DNA of 14,550 nucleotides from an uncultured Collinsella sp. (GTDB lineage Bacteria; Actinomycetota; Coriobacteriia; Coriobacteriales; Coriobacteriaceae), in assembly GCA_900542235.1 (NCBI GenBank), contig UQNB01000049.1, positions 1-14,550 of the forward strand, given 5' to 3'. The position numbers were made by a program, and so were the translations under genes. Below the pieces are notes generated by a model. The model was not told where the DNA came from, searched no databases, and saw nothing but the letters and a program-made list of their open reading frames with translations. Shown in pieces: positions 7,168-14,378 of this stretch (the first letter of the stretch is position 1; every line of letters starts with the position of its first letter).

Positions 7168-7196
7168 CGGCTGTGTCCCGTCGGGTGTCAACCGGT

Positions 7197-7232
7197 GCGG
7201 GGCCTGCAAGCGCAGCAGGCCCCGCCCTTTTT
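7197..7232 (+). terminator. Intrinsic terminator after the flavoenzyme
   Basis: A perfect 11-bp stem (7197-7207 with 7215-7225), a 7-nt loop and CCTTTTTG immediately after. Confidence 0.92.
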
Positions 7233-7561
7233 GTTTTGCTCCGGTGGATGGCAATGCGCGGTAATCATGAGGAGTAAGGACGTCTACTGCCTTGCCGATT
7301 GCTCAAAATTATTGGGGGAGGGGTTAATAACTATATCCTCTATGCCAAAGGACATAAAGAGATGTCAATTTTGTTGACAGGCGAATGACGATTGGCTGCG
7401 AGTCAGCTACCAGCGTAAATAATCGATAAAGAAATGTCGTAAATTGGTGCCAAATGCCCAGATAACGCCGCGTCTATTTTAATTAACTGCTACGCGCAAA
7501 CAGCAAAATGCTACTATCTAACATGCACGTAAGAAAGCAGATTAACGGTTAAGGCTAAGAA
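7233..7561. other. AT-rich intergenic region with small operator-like palindromes
   Basis: No gene is supported in these 329 bases. TGTCAA-5-TTGACA at 7363-7379 is an operator-like dyad that overlaps GACAT-6-ATGTC (7351-7366). TTAAC-G-GTTAA (7542-7552) is a perfect 11-bp palindrome just before the HTH gene. A TACTAT at 7512-7517 could be a -10 element but lacks a good -35 at the right distance. The composition is much less GC-rich than the flanking genes. Confidence 0.5.
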
Positions 7562-7966
7562 GTGGCAGGTATGTCGGAAGCAACTAGGACTCGCACGCAT
7601 GCGCCCGAGGTTAGGCAGCGCGCCGTCGAGATCCTCCAAGAGGGGGTCGGTCATCGCGCCCTCGCCGCGGAGCTTGGCATTCCCCAGGCCACGGCTCGTC
7701 AGTGGGCCCGCGCGTATGCCGTAGGCGGTGCCGACGCCGTTCTCAACGCCGGTTCGCATCATCACACCTATTCGTACGAAGTTAAGCTCGCCGTGGTCAA
7801 GGACCGCTTGGAAAACGGCTTAACGGTTCGCGAGGCCATGATCAAGCACAAGATTCCCAGCGAGTCTTCGGTCAAGGCTTGGTGCCGCCAGTATCGCGAG
7901 AGCGGTGAGTCCGCGCTGGTTGATAAGCCGCGCGGTCGCAAGCCGCGCGTTAAAAAGGCGGAATAG
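7562..7966 (+). CDS. Stand-alone two-HTH protein, IS3/IS150 OrfA-like
   Basis: 134 aa from GTG at 7562; ATG at 7571 is an equally plausible start (131 aa), and neither has a strong ribosome binding site. Two helix-turn-helix segments follow one another. The first (about residues 15-50) contains HRALAAELGIPQATARQWARAY. The second (about 65-115) contains YEVKLAVVKDRLENGLTVREAM and SSVKAWCRQYRESG. A basic tail rich in Arg/Lys closes the protein. This tandem HTH layout is that of the DNA-binding OrfA of IS150-group IS3 elements. No OrfB/DDE integrase frame, frameshift window or terminal inverted repeats are seen, and a clean terminator comes 13 bp after the stop. It is therefore either a remnant or a domesticated DNA-binding protein. 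Its position, immediately before the hydrogenase operon, allows but does not show a regulatory role. The target is unknown. Confidence 0.75.
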   Translation: MAGMSEATRTRTHAPEVRQRAVEILQEGVGHRALAAELGIPQATARQWARAYAVGGADAVLNAGSHHHTYSYEVKLAVVKDRLENGLTVREAMIKHKIPSESSVKAWCRQYRESGESALVDKPRGRKPRVKKAE

Positions 7967-7978
7967 CGAACGGGATGG

Positions 7979-8001
7979 TGCGCCCACAGGGGCGCATTTT
8001 T
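7979..8001 (+). terminator. Intrinsic terminator after the HTH gene
   Basis: The stem TGCGCCC (7979-7985) / GGGCGCA (7990-7996) has a 4-nt loop and a five-T run (7997-8001). Confidence 0.85.
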
Positions 8002-8253
8002 CTTGCCGCGCCAACTTTTTGGACCGTCGTGAGCCTACTGGAACATCCTCCAAAGTGGTTAATAAACCGCGCGCAGTGGCCCGTGCGCCCGCCGCCGCGA
8101 TAGGGGGAGCGTCGCCTCTCTGCTCCAAAGCGGACAGACTCGTTACCCCGTACGCCTAAAACTCCCCAGTTGACCGAAAACCCGCCGCCGCTACTCCTCA
8201 ACTGAGCTATAACGTTAAACAATTGCAGCGTTTTTGCATGGGGGAGTGATGGT
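8002..8253. promoter_or_regulatory. Leader / promoter region of the ech operon
   Basis: Noncoding. GGGGGAG (8240-8246) is the ribosome binding site seven bases before the ATG at 8254. TATAAC (8208-8213) could be a -10, but no matching -35 stands 16-18 bases upstream; TTGACC at 8170-8175 is too far away. TAACGTTA (8210-8217) is a perfect 8-bp palindrome over the putative -10. No FNR-type dyad is seen. Confidence 0.35.
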
Positions 8254-11136
8254 ATGACGCTACTGTATTTCCTTACCCTGTTTCCGCTGGTACCGGCGCT
8301 GGGCATGCTGCTCGCGCGCGGTGACCGCGCCCGCGATGCGGTAGGGCTTGTAGGCTCTGGCATCATTATGGCGGTGACGGTTGTAGTCGCCGTCATGTTT
8401 TTTGGCACGGGCCCGCAGAGCTTCGAGGTTGCCCCCGGCACCTCGCATGTGCTCTCGATCATCAGCTCCGTCATCGACGTGATCCTGTGCGCCGTCATCC
8501 TGTACAACGCGCGTAAATATAAGAGCACGCTCACCACGGTGCTCGGCGTGGTGCAGCTGGTGGGTTCGGTTGCCTTCGCTGCCATGACGCTGCCCGCGGC
8601 CGAGGTTGTCACCGCCACGCCGCTCTACCTGGATTACATGAGTGTGATCATGGTGCTTGCCGTCGGCATTGTCGGCAGCCTTATCTGCGTGTACGCCCTG
8701 GGCTACATGAAGGACTTCCAGGCCCACGACGAGCACGAGGCAGCGCTGCGCGGGCAGGCGGCGCCCGACCGACGCCCGCAGTTCCTGGCGCTTATGTTCC
8801 TGTTCCTCTCGGCCATGTTCGTCATCGTGACAAGCGACAACCTTGAGTGGCTGTTCTGTGGCTGGGAAATCACCACCGTGTGCTCGTTCCTCATGATTGG
8901 CTACACGCGCACGCCCGAGGCCATAAAAAACGCTTTCACGCAGATCATCCTCAACATGCTGGGCGGCATCGCGTTTTTGGCCGGACTCATGTACCTGCAC
9001 GTTAACGGCATGCCGCTGACCATCTCGGGCATGATCGAGCTTTCCAGCGCCGGAACCGCGCAATCCGCGCTGCTGGTGATGCCGGTCCTGTTGCTGTCGC
9101 TTGCCGCGCTCACCAAGGCCGCACAGATGCCGTTCCACACTTGGCTATTGGGTGCCATGGTTGCCCCCACGCCCACGAGTGCCCTGCTGCACTCGTCAAC
9201 CATGGTCAAAGCCGGCGTGTTCCTGATGGTCAAGCTCAGCCCGCTCTATGCCATCTATCCCGTGACCGGCTTTATGGTCACGAGCGTGGGTGCCATCACG
9301 TTTTTGCTCGCTGCCCTCATGGCCATCTCGCAGAGCAACGCCAAACGCGTCCTCGCGTACTCCACCATCTCCAACCTGGGCCTCATCAGTGCCTGCCTGG
9401 GCGTCGGCGCGCCCGAGGCCGTGTGGGCCGCCATCTTCCTGATCCTGTTCCACACGGTGGCAAAGTCGCTGCTGTTCCTGTGCGTGGGCACGGCCGAGCA
9501 TCATATCGGCAGCCGCGATATCGAGGACATGGACGGTATGTTCAGCCGCATGCCGCACCTGACGCGCCTGATGATGCTGGGTATCATGGGCATGTTTGTG
9601 GCGCCGTTTGGCATGCTCGTGTCCAAGTGGGGCGCCCTGGTGGCGTTTGCCCAGACCGGCAACGTGCTCATGATCATGGTGCTTGCCTTTGGCTCGGCCG
9701 CGACGTTCTTCTTCTGGGGCAAGTGGCTTGCCAAGCTTTCGGGCGTCGACCCCACGGCTCAAAACGTTGAGGTCAATGTCCATAAGACCGAATGGATGGC
9801 CCTCAACACCATCGCCGCGCTGCTGATTCTGTGCTGCGTGGCGTTCCCGGTTATCTCGAGCGGTCTGGTGTCGCCTTACTTGGCCATGGTGTTTGGCCGC
9901 GTGCCGTACGTTATTGGCAAGGATGCCATGTATCTGATGGTGGTTATCGTGGCTTTTATCGCCGTGGTGCTGCTGACTTCATTCCGCGTGAGCAACAAAC
10001 CGCACGTAAACGTATATCTTTCGGGTGTGGGAACCGACAATTACCGCCATTTCCGCGGCTCGATGGGACGCGAGGTGAAGGCCGAAAAGCGCAATTGGTA
10101 CTCGGTGGACGCCCTTGGCGAGAAGCGTATTGGTCCCGCGGGTAGCGTCGTGTGCTGCAGCATTATCTTGTTTGCGCTGCTGTGTTGTGCGTGGATTGGG
10201 CCCGAGAGACTTGCCATGAGCGCGCCCTCGGTGTTGCGCGGTAAGTACTTTGAAGGTTCGGGTGTCGTGGGCATCTTTATGGGCACCGTGGCGTTTGCCT
10301 TGCTGGCGCCGCTTGTGGGCGGCCTGATTGACGGCCTTGACCGTAAGCTTTCGGCCCGCATGCAGGGCCGCGTGGGCCCGCGCCTGCTGCAGCCCTTCTA
10401 CGACGTTGCCAAGCTGCTGCGCAAGGCCCCTGCCAGCGTAAACACCATGGACGATACTTACATGGCGTGCGCGCTCATCTTTACCGTCGTGGGCGGCGGC
10501 ATCTTTGTGTCGGGTTCCAACACGCTGCTGTGCGCTTTTATGGTTACGCTCGCCGCGATCTTTGTGGTGCTGGCGTCCGCCTCGACGCAAAGCCCGTTTG
10601 CCCAGGTTGGTGCCGATCGCGAGCTGCTGCAGGTTATGAGTTACGAGCCCGCCGTTCTGCTGATGAGCGTGGGCCTCTACCTTGCCACCGACAGCTTTGA
10701 TTCCATCGCCGTGACGGGGCGGTCGGCGCCCATCATCGTGTACAGCGCGCCCATTTTCCTTGCGCTGCTCGCGGTGCTCACCATCAAGCTGCGTAAGTCG
10801 CCGTTTGACCTTTCGTACTCGCATCACGCGCATCAGGAGATTGTCCAGGGCGTCGCCACCGAGATGAGCGGCGGCACGCTGGCCAAGATGACCCTTATGC
10901 ACTGGTGCGAGACCGTGCTGTTTTTGATGTGGGTGGGCATGTTCTTTGTTTGGGACAACCCGGTGAGCTGGGTCGTAGCCCTGGTCGTGATGGCCGCGAC
11001 GTATTTTGTCGAGGTGCTGATCGACAACACCTTCGCACGCAGCACCTGGCGCAGCTGCTTTAAGCTCGGCTGGGGCGTGGCGCTGGTGTTTGGCCTGCTC
11101 AACCTTATGCCCATCCTCGTCGACGTGTTTATTTAG
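8254..11136 (+). CDS. echAB: Ech hydrogenase membrane subunits EchA and EchB fused in one protein
   Basis: 960 aa, almost wholly membrane-embedded. Residues 1 to about 655 are the NuoL/Mrp-antiporter-like EchA, the presumed ion-pumping subunit. E205 lies in W-L-F-C-G-W-E. K288 lies in LTKAAQMPFHTWL, followed by the APTPTSALLHSSTMVKAGVF signature. H400 and K404 lie in the FHTVAKSLLF helix. From about 660 to the end it is the NuoH-like EchB that anchors the hydrophilic arm: R-M-Q-G-R-V-G-P (702-709), GADRELLQVMSYEP with Y797-E798-P799, and KSPFD...HQEIVQG with D852 and E862. Separate EchA and EchB of methanogens and clostridia add up to about this length. A soluble stretch of roughly 50 residues precedes the junction; M655 marks where a separate EchB might once have begun. 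It is the first gene of the operon, and echC follows after 12 bases. Confidence 0.92.
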   Translation: MTLLYFLTLFPLVPALGMLLARGDRARDAVGLVGSGIIMAVTVVVAVMFFGTGPQSFEVAPGTSHVLSIISSVIDVILCAVILYNARKYKSTLTTVLGVVQLVGSVAFAAMTLPAAEVVTATPLYLDYMSVIMVLAVGIVGSLICVYALGYMKDFQAHDEHEAALRGQAAPDRRPQFLALMFLFLSAMFVIVTSDNLEWLFCGWEITTVCSFLMIGYTRTPEAIKNAFTQIILNMLGGIAFLAGLMYLHVNGMPLTISGMIELSSAGTAQSALLVMPVLLLSLAALTKAAQMPFHTWLLGAMVAPTPTSALLHSSTMVKAGVFLMVKLSPLYAIYPVTGFMVTSVGAITFLLAALMAISQSNAKRVLAYSTISNLGLISACLGVGAPEAVWAAIFLILFHTVAKSLLFLCVGTAEHHIGSRDIEDMDGMFSRMPHLTRLMMLGIMGMFVAPFGMLVSKWGALVAFAQTGNVLMIMVLAFGSAATFFFWGKWLAKLSGVDPTAQNVEVNVHKTEWMALNTIAALLILCCVAFPVISSGLVSPYLAMVFGRVPYVIGKDAMYLMVVIVAFIAVVLLTSFRVSNKPHVNVYLSGVGTDNYRHFRGSMGREVKAEKRNWYSVDALGEKRIGPAGSVVCCSIILFALLCCAWIGPERLAMSAPSVLRGKYFEGSGVVGIFMGTVAFALLAPLVGGLIDGLDRKLSARMQGRVGPRLLQPFYDVAKLLRKAPASVNTMDDTYMACALIFTVVGGGIFVSGSNTLLCAFMVTLAAIFVVLASASTQSPFAQVGADRELLQVMSYEPAVLLMSVGLYLATDSFDSIAVTGRSAPIIVYSAPIFLALLAVLTIKLRKSPFDLSYSHHAHQEIVQGVATEMSGGTLAKMTLMHWCETVLFLMWVGMFFVWDNPVSWVVALVVMAATYFVEVLIDNTFARSTWRSCFKLGWGVALVFGLLNLMPILVDVFI

Positions 11137-11148
11137 GAGGCGGCATCC

Positions 11149-11742
11149 ATGGATCATAAAATGTCGCGCTCACCGTGGGTTATTCATTACGACGGCTCGA
11201 GCTGCAACGGATGCGATATCGAGGTGCTGGCCTCGCTTACCCCACTGTTCGATGCGGAGCGCTTTGGCGTGGTCAACACCGGCAACCCCAAGCATGCGGA
11301 CATCTTTTTGGTGACGGGGTCGGTCAATGCCCAGAACCTGCCCGTCGTGCGTCAGATTTACAACCAGATGCTCGAGCCCAAGTGCGTGGTGGCGTGCGGC
11401 ATCTGCGCGTGCTCGGGCGGCGTGTTCCGCGATGCCTACAACGTGATCGGCGGCGTGGACCGCGCGATTCCCGTGGATGTGTACGCGCCCGGGTGCGCCA
11501 TTCGCCCCGAGACGGTGATCGATGCCATCGTGGAGGCGTGCGGCATCTTGGACCAGAAGGAGGCCGTGATGCGCGCCGGCGGCGATCCGCTCACCGTGGG
11601 CGGCGCCGCCACCTGGGACGGTGGCGTTGAGCTGGGCGAGGACGGGTTTGTGGCCGCGGCTGAGGCCGGCGACGCGCCCGCCGCTGGCGACGCACCTGCT
11701 GGGACGCCCGCCGCGTCCGTCGCTGCAAAGGAGGCCGAGTAA
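11149..11742 (+). CDS. echC: Ech hydrogenase small subunit EchC (NuoB-like)
   Basis: 197 aa. AGGAGG (11135-11140) overlaps the echAB stop and sits eight bases before the ATG. The core (1 to about 145) is the NuoB/PSST-type small subunit carrying the proximal 4Fe-4S cluster. Ligands are visible as C19 and C22 (SCNGC), C86 (ACGICACSGG) and C116 (APGC). It relays electrons between EchF and the NiFe site in EchE on the cytoplasmic face. The last ~45 residues form an Ala/Gly/Glu/Pro-rich tail absent from compact EchC proteins. Its stop codon overlaps the echD start (TAATG), a typical sign of translational coupling. Confidence 0.93.
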   Translation: MDHKMSRSPWVIHYDGSSCNGCDIEVLASLTPLFDAERFGVVNTGNPKHADIFLVTGSVNAQNLPVVRQIYNQMLEPKCVVACGICACSGGVFRDAYNVIGGVDRAIPVDVYAPGCAIRPETVIDAIVEACGILDQKEAVMRAGGDPLTVGGAATWDGGVELGEDGFVAAAEAGDAPAAGDAPAGTPAASVAAKEAE

Positions 11743-12455
11743 TGCAAAAGGCTATCTATACCACCGTTGGGATCGACGAGCTCCTGTCGCATGTCCAGGC
11801 GCTCAAGGGCGTCGGTGCGCGCTTTGTGCAAATGCACGCCGAGCGCAACGTCGACGACGGCTCGTATCGCTTGGTCTATACGTTTATCAACGTTCACGCT
11901 GCTCAGGAACATATTGCGCAGGACGGCAGCTATGCGATCGAGAATCTGGTGGTTGAGGGCATCGACCAGTACCAGGAGATTCCGTCCATCAGCTCGTATT
12001 ACCCCGCGGTGTTCCCGTTTGAAAATGAGGCCCACGACCTGTTTGGTCTTGCCATTACCGATATGCAGATCGACTTTAAGGGCTTTTTCTACCAGGTTTC
12101 GACTGCCGAGCCCATGAGCGTTATCACGCCCGAGGTGAAGGCCGCGCGCGAGAAGGCCATGAAGGTCCGCGCGGCCGCCGAGGCCAAGGCGCGCAAGGCC
12201 GCAGCCGAAAAGGCCGCCGCTGCTGCTGCGGGGGAGGGCGCCGCAGGTGCCGGCGATGCTGCGAGCGTTGCTGCCGCCCAGCCCGCTGCGGCTGCCGGCT
12301 CCGATGCTCAGCATGACGAAGCTGTTGCGAAGGCCGCGCTCAAGGCCGCTGAGATGGAGGCAAAGCTCGCCGCCATGGATCCTGAGAAAGCGGCCAAGGT
12401 CCGCGCGGCGCTTGCCGCCAAGGCCGCCCGCGACAAGCAGAAAAAGGAGGCGTAA
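11742..12455 (+). CDS. echD: Ech hydrogenase subunit EchD (NuoC-like) with long Ala/Lys/Glu-rich tail
   Basis: 237 aa. The start overlaps the echC stop by one base, with an AAAGGAGG Shine-Dalgarno at about 11727. Residues 1-125 match the NuoC / 30-kDa fold, with YYPAVFPFENEAHDLFGL and DFKGFF in the place of the usual F-P-x-x-x-x-x-E-R-E-x-x-D-x-F-G-I. This subunit binds no cofactor and helps hold EchE and EchC together. Residues ~130-237 are a highly charged, alanine-dominated segment likely to be a long helix or coiled coil, roughly as long as the folded domain itself. Such a tail is unusual for EchD; its role is unknown. Next gene after 5 bases. Confidence 0.88.
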   Translation: MQKAIYTTVGIDELLSHVQALKGVGARFVQMHAERNVDDGSYRLVYTFINVHAAQEHIAQDGSYAIENLVVEGIDQYQEIPSISSYYPAVFPFENEAHDLFGLAITDMQIDFKGFFYQVSTAEPMSVITPEVKAAREKAMKVRAAAEAKARKAAAEKAAAAAAGEGAAGAGDAASVAAAQPAAAAGSDAQHDEAVAKAALKAAEMEAKLAAMDPEKAAKVRAALAAKAARDKQKKEA

Positions 12456-12460
12456 GGTCC

Positions 12461-13549
12461 ATGGCACATCGCTCCGTTATTCCGTTTGGCCCGCAGCACC
12501 CGGTGCTGCCCGAGCCGCTTCATCTGGACCTGGTGATTGATGACGACCGCGTTATCGAGGCAATTCCGCAGATCGGCTTTGTGCACCGCGGACTCGAGAA
12601 GCTCACCGAAAAGCGCGACATGCACCAGTTTGGCTACATCGCCGAGCGCGTCTGCGGCATCTGCGCCGTGGGCCACAGCTGCGGCTATGCCAGCGCCTGC
12701 GAGCGCATGCTCGACATCGAGGTGCCTGGCCGCGTGCAGTATATCCGTACCATTTTGCACGAGCTTTCGCGCATTCACTCGCACCTGCTGTGGCTGGGCC
12801 TGCTCGCCGATGCCTTTGGCTTCGAGGCGCTGTTCTATCGTTCGTGGACCCTGCGCGAGCAGATTCTCAAGATCTTTGAGAGTACTTGCGGCGGGCGCGT
12901 GATTCTGTCGATTAACGAGATCGGCGGCCTTAAGCACGACATTGAGGACTCCGAGCTGGCGGGTATTGTCCAGACGCTTGACGCCATGCGCCCCGACTAC
13001 GAGGCCCTGGTGCATACGTTTTTGGACGACAATAGCTGCGGCGAGCGCCTGCATGGCGTGGGCGTGATCAGCAAGAAGGACGCGCTGGATCTGTCGATGG
13101 TCGGCCCGTTTGGGCGCGCCTCGGGCGTGGGCTACGACGTGCGCATGTTCGGTGACGGTGCTTATGCGGACCTGGCCGCGTTCGAGCCCATCGTGGCGAC
13201 CGACGGCGACTGCTATGCCCGCTGCCAGGTGCGTTGTGCCGAGGTCACGCAGGCCATGGACATCATCAAGGAGCTTGTGGGCAAGATTCCGCACGACGGA
13301 ATCGGCGGGCGCACCAAGCTCACGCCGGCCGACGGTGCGCGCGGCGAGGTTGTGATTGAGCAGCCGCGCGGCGAGGCGTATTACTATGTGCGCGGTAACG
13401 GCACCAAGAACCTGGACCGCTTCCGCGTGCGCACGCCGACGTCGCAGAACCTGGCGGGTCTGACACATGCGCTGCAGGGCGTGCTCCTTGCCAACGTGCC
13501 CATGATTATCCTGACCATCGACCCCTGCATTAGCTGCACGGAAAGGTAG
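12461..13549 (+). CDS. echE: Ech [NiFe]-hydrogenase large subunit EchE
   Basis: 362 aa, preceded by AAGGAGG (12444-12450). This is the catalytic subunit related to NuoD. Unlike complex I it keeps both Ni-binding pairs: C65 and C68 in ERVCGIC, and C356 and C359 in DPCISCTER at the very C-terminus. The N-terminal FGPQHPVLPEP and GFVHRGLEKL segments are typical of group 4 enzymes. It reduces protons to H2 (or the reverse) with electrons from EchF/EchC, coupled to ion movement in EchAB. The protein ends with the Arg after CTE, i.e. at the position reached in other hydrogenases only after proteolytic removal of a C-terminal extension. It may therefore not need a maturation endopeptidase. Gene order and motifs assign it to the Ech type (group 4e) with high confidence. 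Confidence 0.95.
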   Translation: MAHRSVIPFGPQHPVLPEPLHLDLVIDDDRVIEAIPQIGFVHRGLEKLTEKRDMHQFGYIAERVCGICAVGHSCGYASACERMLDIEVPGRVQYIRTILHELSRIHSHLLWLGLLADAFGFEALFYRSWTLREQILKIFESTCGGRVILSINEIGGLKHDIEDSELAGIVQTLDAMRPDYEALVHTFLDDNSCGERLHGVGVISKKDALDLSMVGPFGRASGVGYDVRMFGDGAYADLAAFEPIVATDGDCYARCQVRCAEVTQAMDIIKELVGKIPHDGIGGRTKLTPADGARGEVVIEQPRGEAYYYVRGNGTKNLDRFRVRTPTSQNLAGLTHALQGVLLANVPMIILTIDPCISCTER

Positions 13550-13556
13550 GCGCGGC

Positions 13557-13904
13557 ATGAGTTTGCTGACATTTGCCAAGACGGCCTTGGGCTCTATGGT
13601 CAAGCAGCCGGTAACGGTGTGCTATCCGCAGGAGAAGCTCGTGGCACCCGAGCGCTTGCGCGGGCATATCGTCAACGACATGGACGCGTGCATCTGCTGC
13701 GGCATGTGTGCGCGTCGCTGTCCGGCGGGCGCGCTCGCAGTCGATCGCAAGGGTGGAACGTGGTCGATCGACCCGTATGCCTGCGTGGTGTGCGGTGAGT
13801 GCATCGAGAGCTGCCCCAAGCACTGTCTGACTATGGACACCGCCCGCACCCCAGTCGCAGCGGACAAGACTCCCACGGTAGAAACCAAGCCGGAATGGCG
13901 CTAG
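13557..13904 (+). CDS. echF: Ech hydrogenase ferredoxin-like subunit EchF (NuoI-like)
   Basis: 115 aa, starting seven bases after the echE stop with a weak AGG-type ribosome binding site. Two complete 4Fe-4S motifs are seen: C-x2-C-x2-C-x3-CP in DACICCGMCARRCP (with an additional Cys inside the first motif) and again in CVVCGECIESCP. It is the entry point for electrons from soluble ferredoxin and passes them to the EchC cluster. A short C-terminal Thr/Lys-rich tail follows. Last gene of the operon; a strong hairpin follows 16 bases after the stop. Confidence 0.94.
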   Translation: MSLLTFAKTALGSMVKQPVTVCYPQEKLVAPERLRGHIVNDMDACICCGMCARRCPAGALAVDRKGGTWSIDPYACVVCGECIESCPKHCLTMDTARTPVAADKTPTVETKPEWR

Positions 13905-13919
13905 AACAGAGCTGGAATA

Positions 13920-13953
13920 GGGGCCGGTGGGGCAAAAATGCCCCACCGGCCCC
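13920..13953 (+). terminator. Operon-end hairpin of ech
   Basis: A perfect 14-bp GC-rich stem (13920-13933 with 13940-13953) encloses AAAAAT. No T-run follows; instead a second small palindrome CGCGCTTAAGCGCG (13953-13966) abuts it. It is the likely transcript end. Confidence 0.7.
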
Positions 13954-13985
13954 GCGCTTAAGCGCGCGGTTGTGCCGCCGCGAAC

Positions 13986-14137
13986 AAAACTATGCCGGAT
14001 TACGGGGCTGGATAGCGAACCTCCGACCATATAGAAAATCGCAAAAACAAAACCGCAGGTAGATAGCCTGCCGTTTTTCAAAAAATGAAGGTATGGATGA
14101 GGGCCTCGGCTTTAGCCCCGTAATCCGGCATAGTTTT
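13986..14137. other. Structured repeat element A (arms 24 bp, conserved interior)
   Basis: Arms 13986-14009 and 14114-14137 are perfectly complementary over 24 bp. The 104-nt interior aligns almost without gaps to that of element B. Inside are a mid stem (14020-14031 with 14092-14103, imperfect) and an apical hairpin (14048-14079) with an 11-position stem, one G-G opposition and a 7-nt loop. No protein is supported. The coding strand, if it is an RNA, is undecided. Confidence 0.8.
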
Positions 14138-14242
14138 GAAATGGCGCCATATCCGTAACGGCTCTTGAGCCCCGTGGACAGAGGGAAACGGATCATTTTG
14201 GCCTTGCGAGGGCTGTCACGTGACCCGCCTGCCACGAAATGG

Positions 14243-14378
14243 GCCCATCTACTACGTTTAGGTGGCAACCCTCGACCACGGCAAGTAATGCGAAATGAAA
14301 ATCGCAGGTAGAACGCCTCCGATTTTTCATGAAAAGCGGCTATGGTCGGGGGTATCGAGTCAAACGTAGTAGATGGGC
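14243..14378. other. Structured repeat element B (arms 17 bp, conserved interior)
   Basis: Arms 14243-14259 and 14362-14378 (GCCCATCTACTACGTTT and its complement) pair perfectly over 17 bp and have no similarity to the arms of element A. The 102-nt interior matches element A. The mid stem is 14268-14278 with 14343-14353 (11 bp, one G-U). The apical hairpin 14297-14328 has the same loop size as in A. It starts 257 bp after the start of element A. Confidence 0.8.

Noticed and set aside
7562..7966. A complete insertion sequence
   Set aside because: There is no OrfB/DDE gene, no terminal inverted repeats and no target duplication, and a normal terminator follows the gene.
8170..8213. TTGACC / TATAAC as the ech promoter
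   Set aside because: The hexamers are 32 bases apart, far more than the 16-18 needed, so they cannot form one sigma-70 promoter.
8254..13904. Respiratory complex I (nuo) fragment
   Set aside because: The large subunit has both CxxC pairs that bind NiFe, the set is exactly EchA-F, and the NADH-dehydrogenase arm and NuoM/N/J/K homologues are absent.
13990..14268. Short open frames on either strand over elements A and B
   Set aside because: They run through the hairpin arms, have no ribosome binding site, and the corresponding frame is not kept between the two units.
13986..14378. Retron msr-msd or integron attC sites
   Set aside because: No reverse transcriptase or integron integrase is seen. 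attC sites have conserved, not variable, arm ends, and a retron would not normally be in tandem with different arms. Kept only as ideas to compare with.
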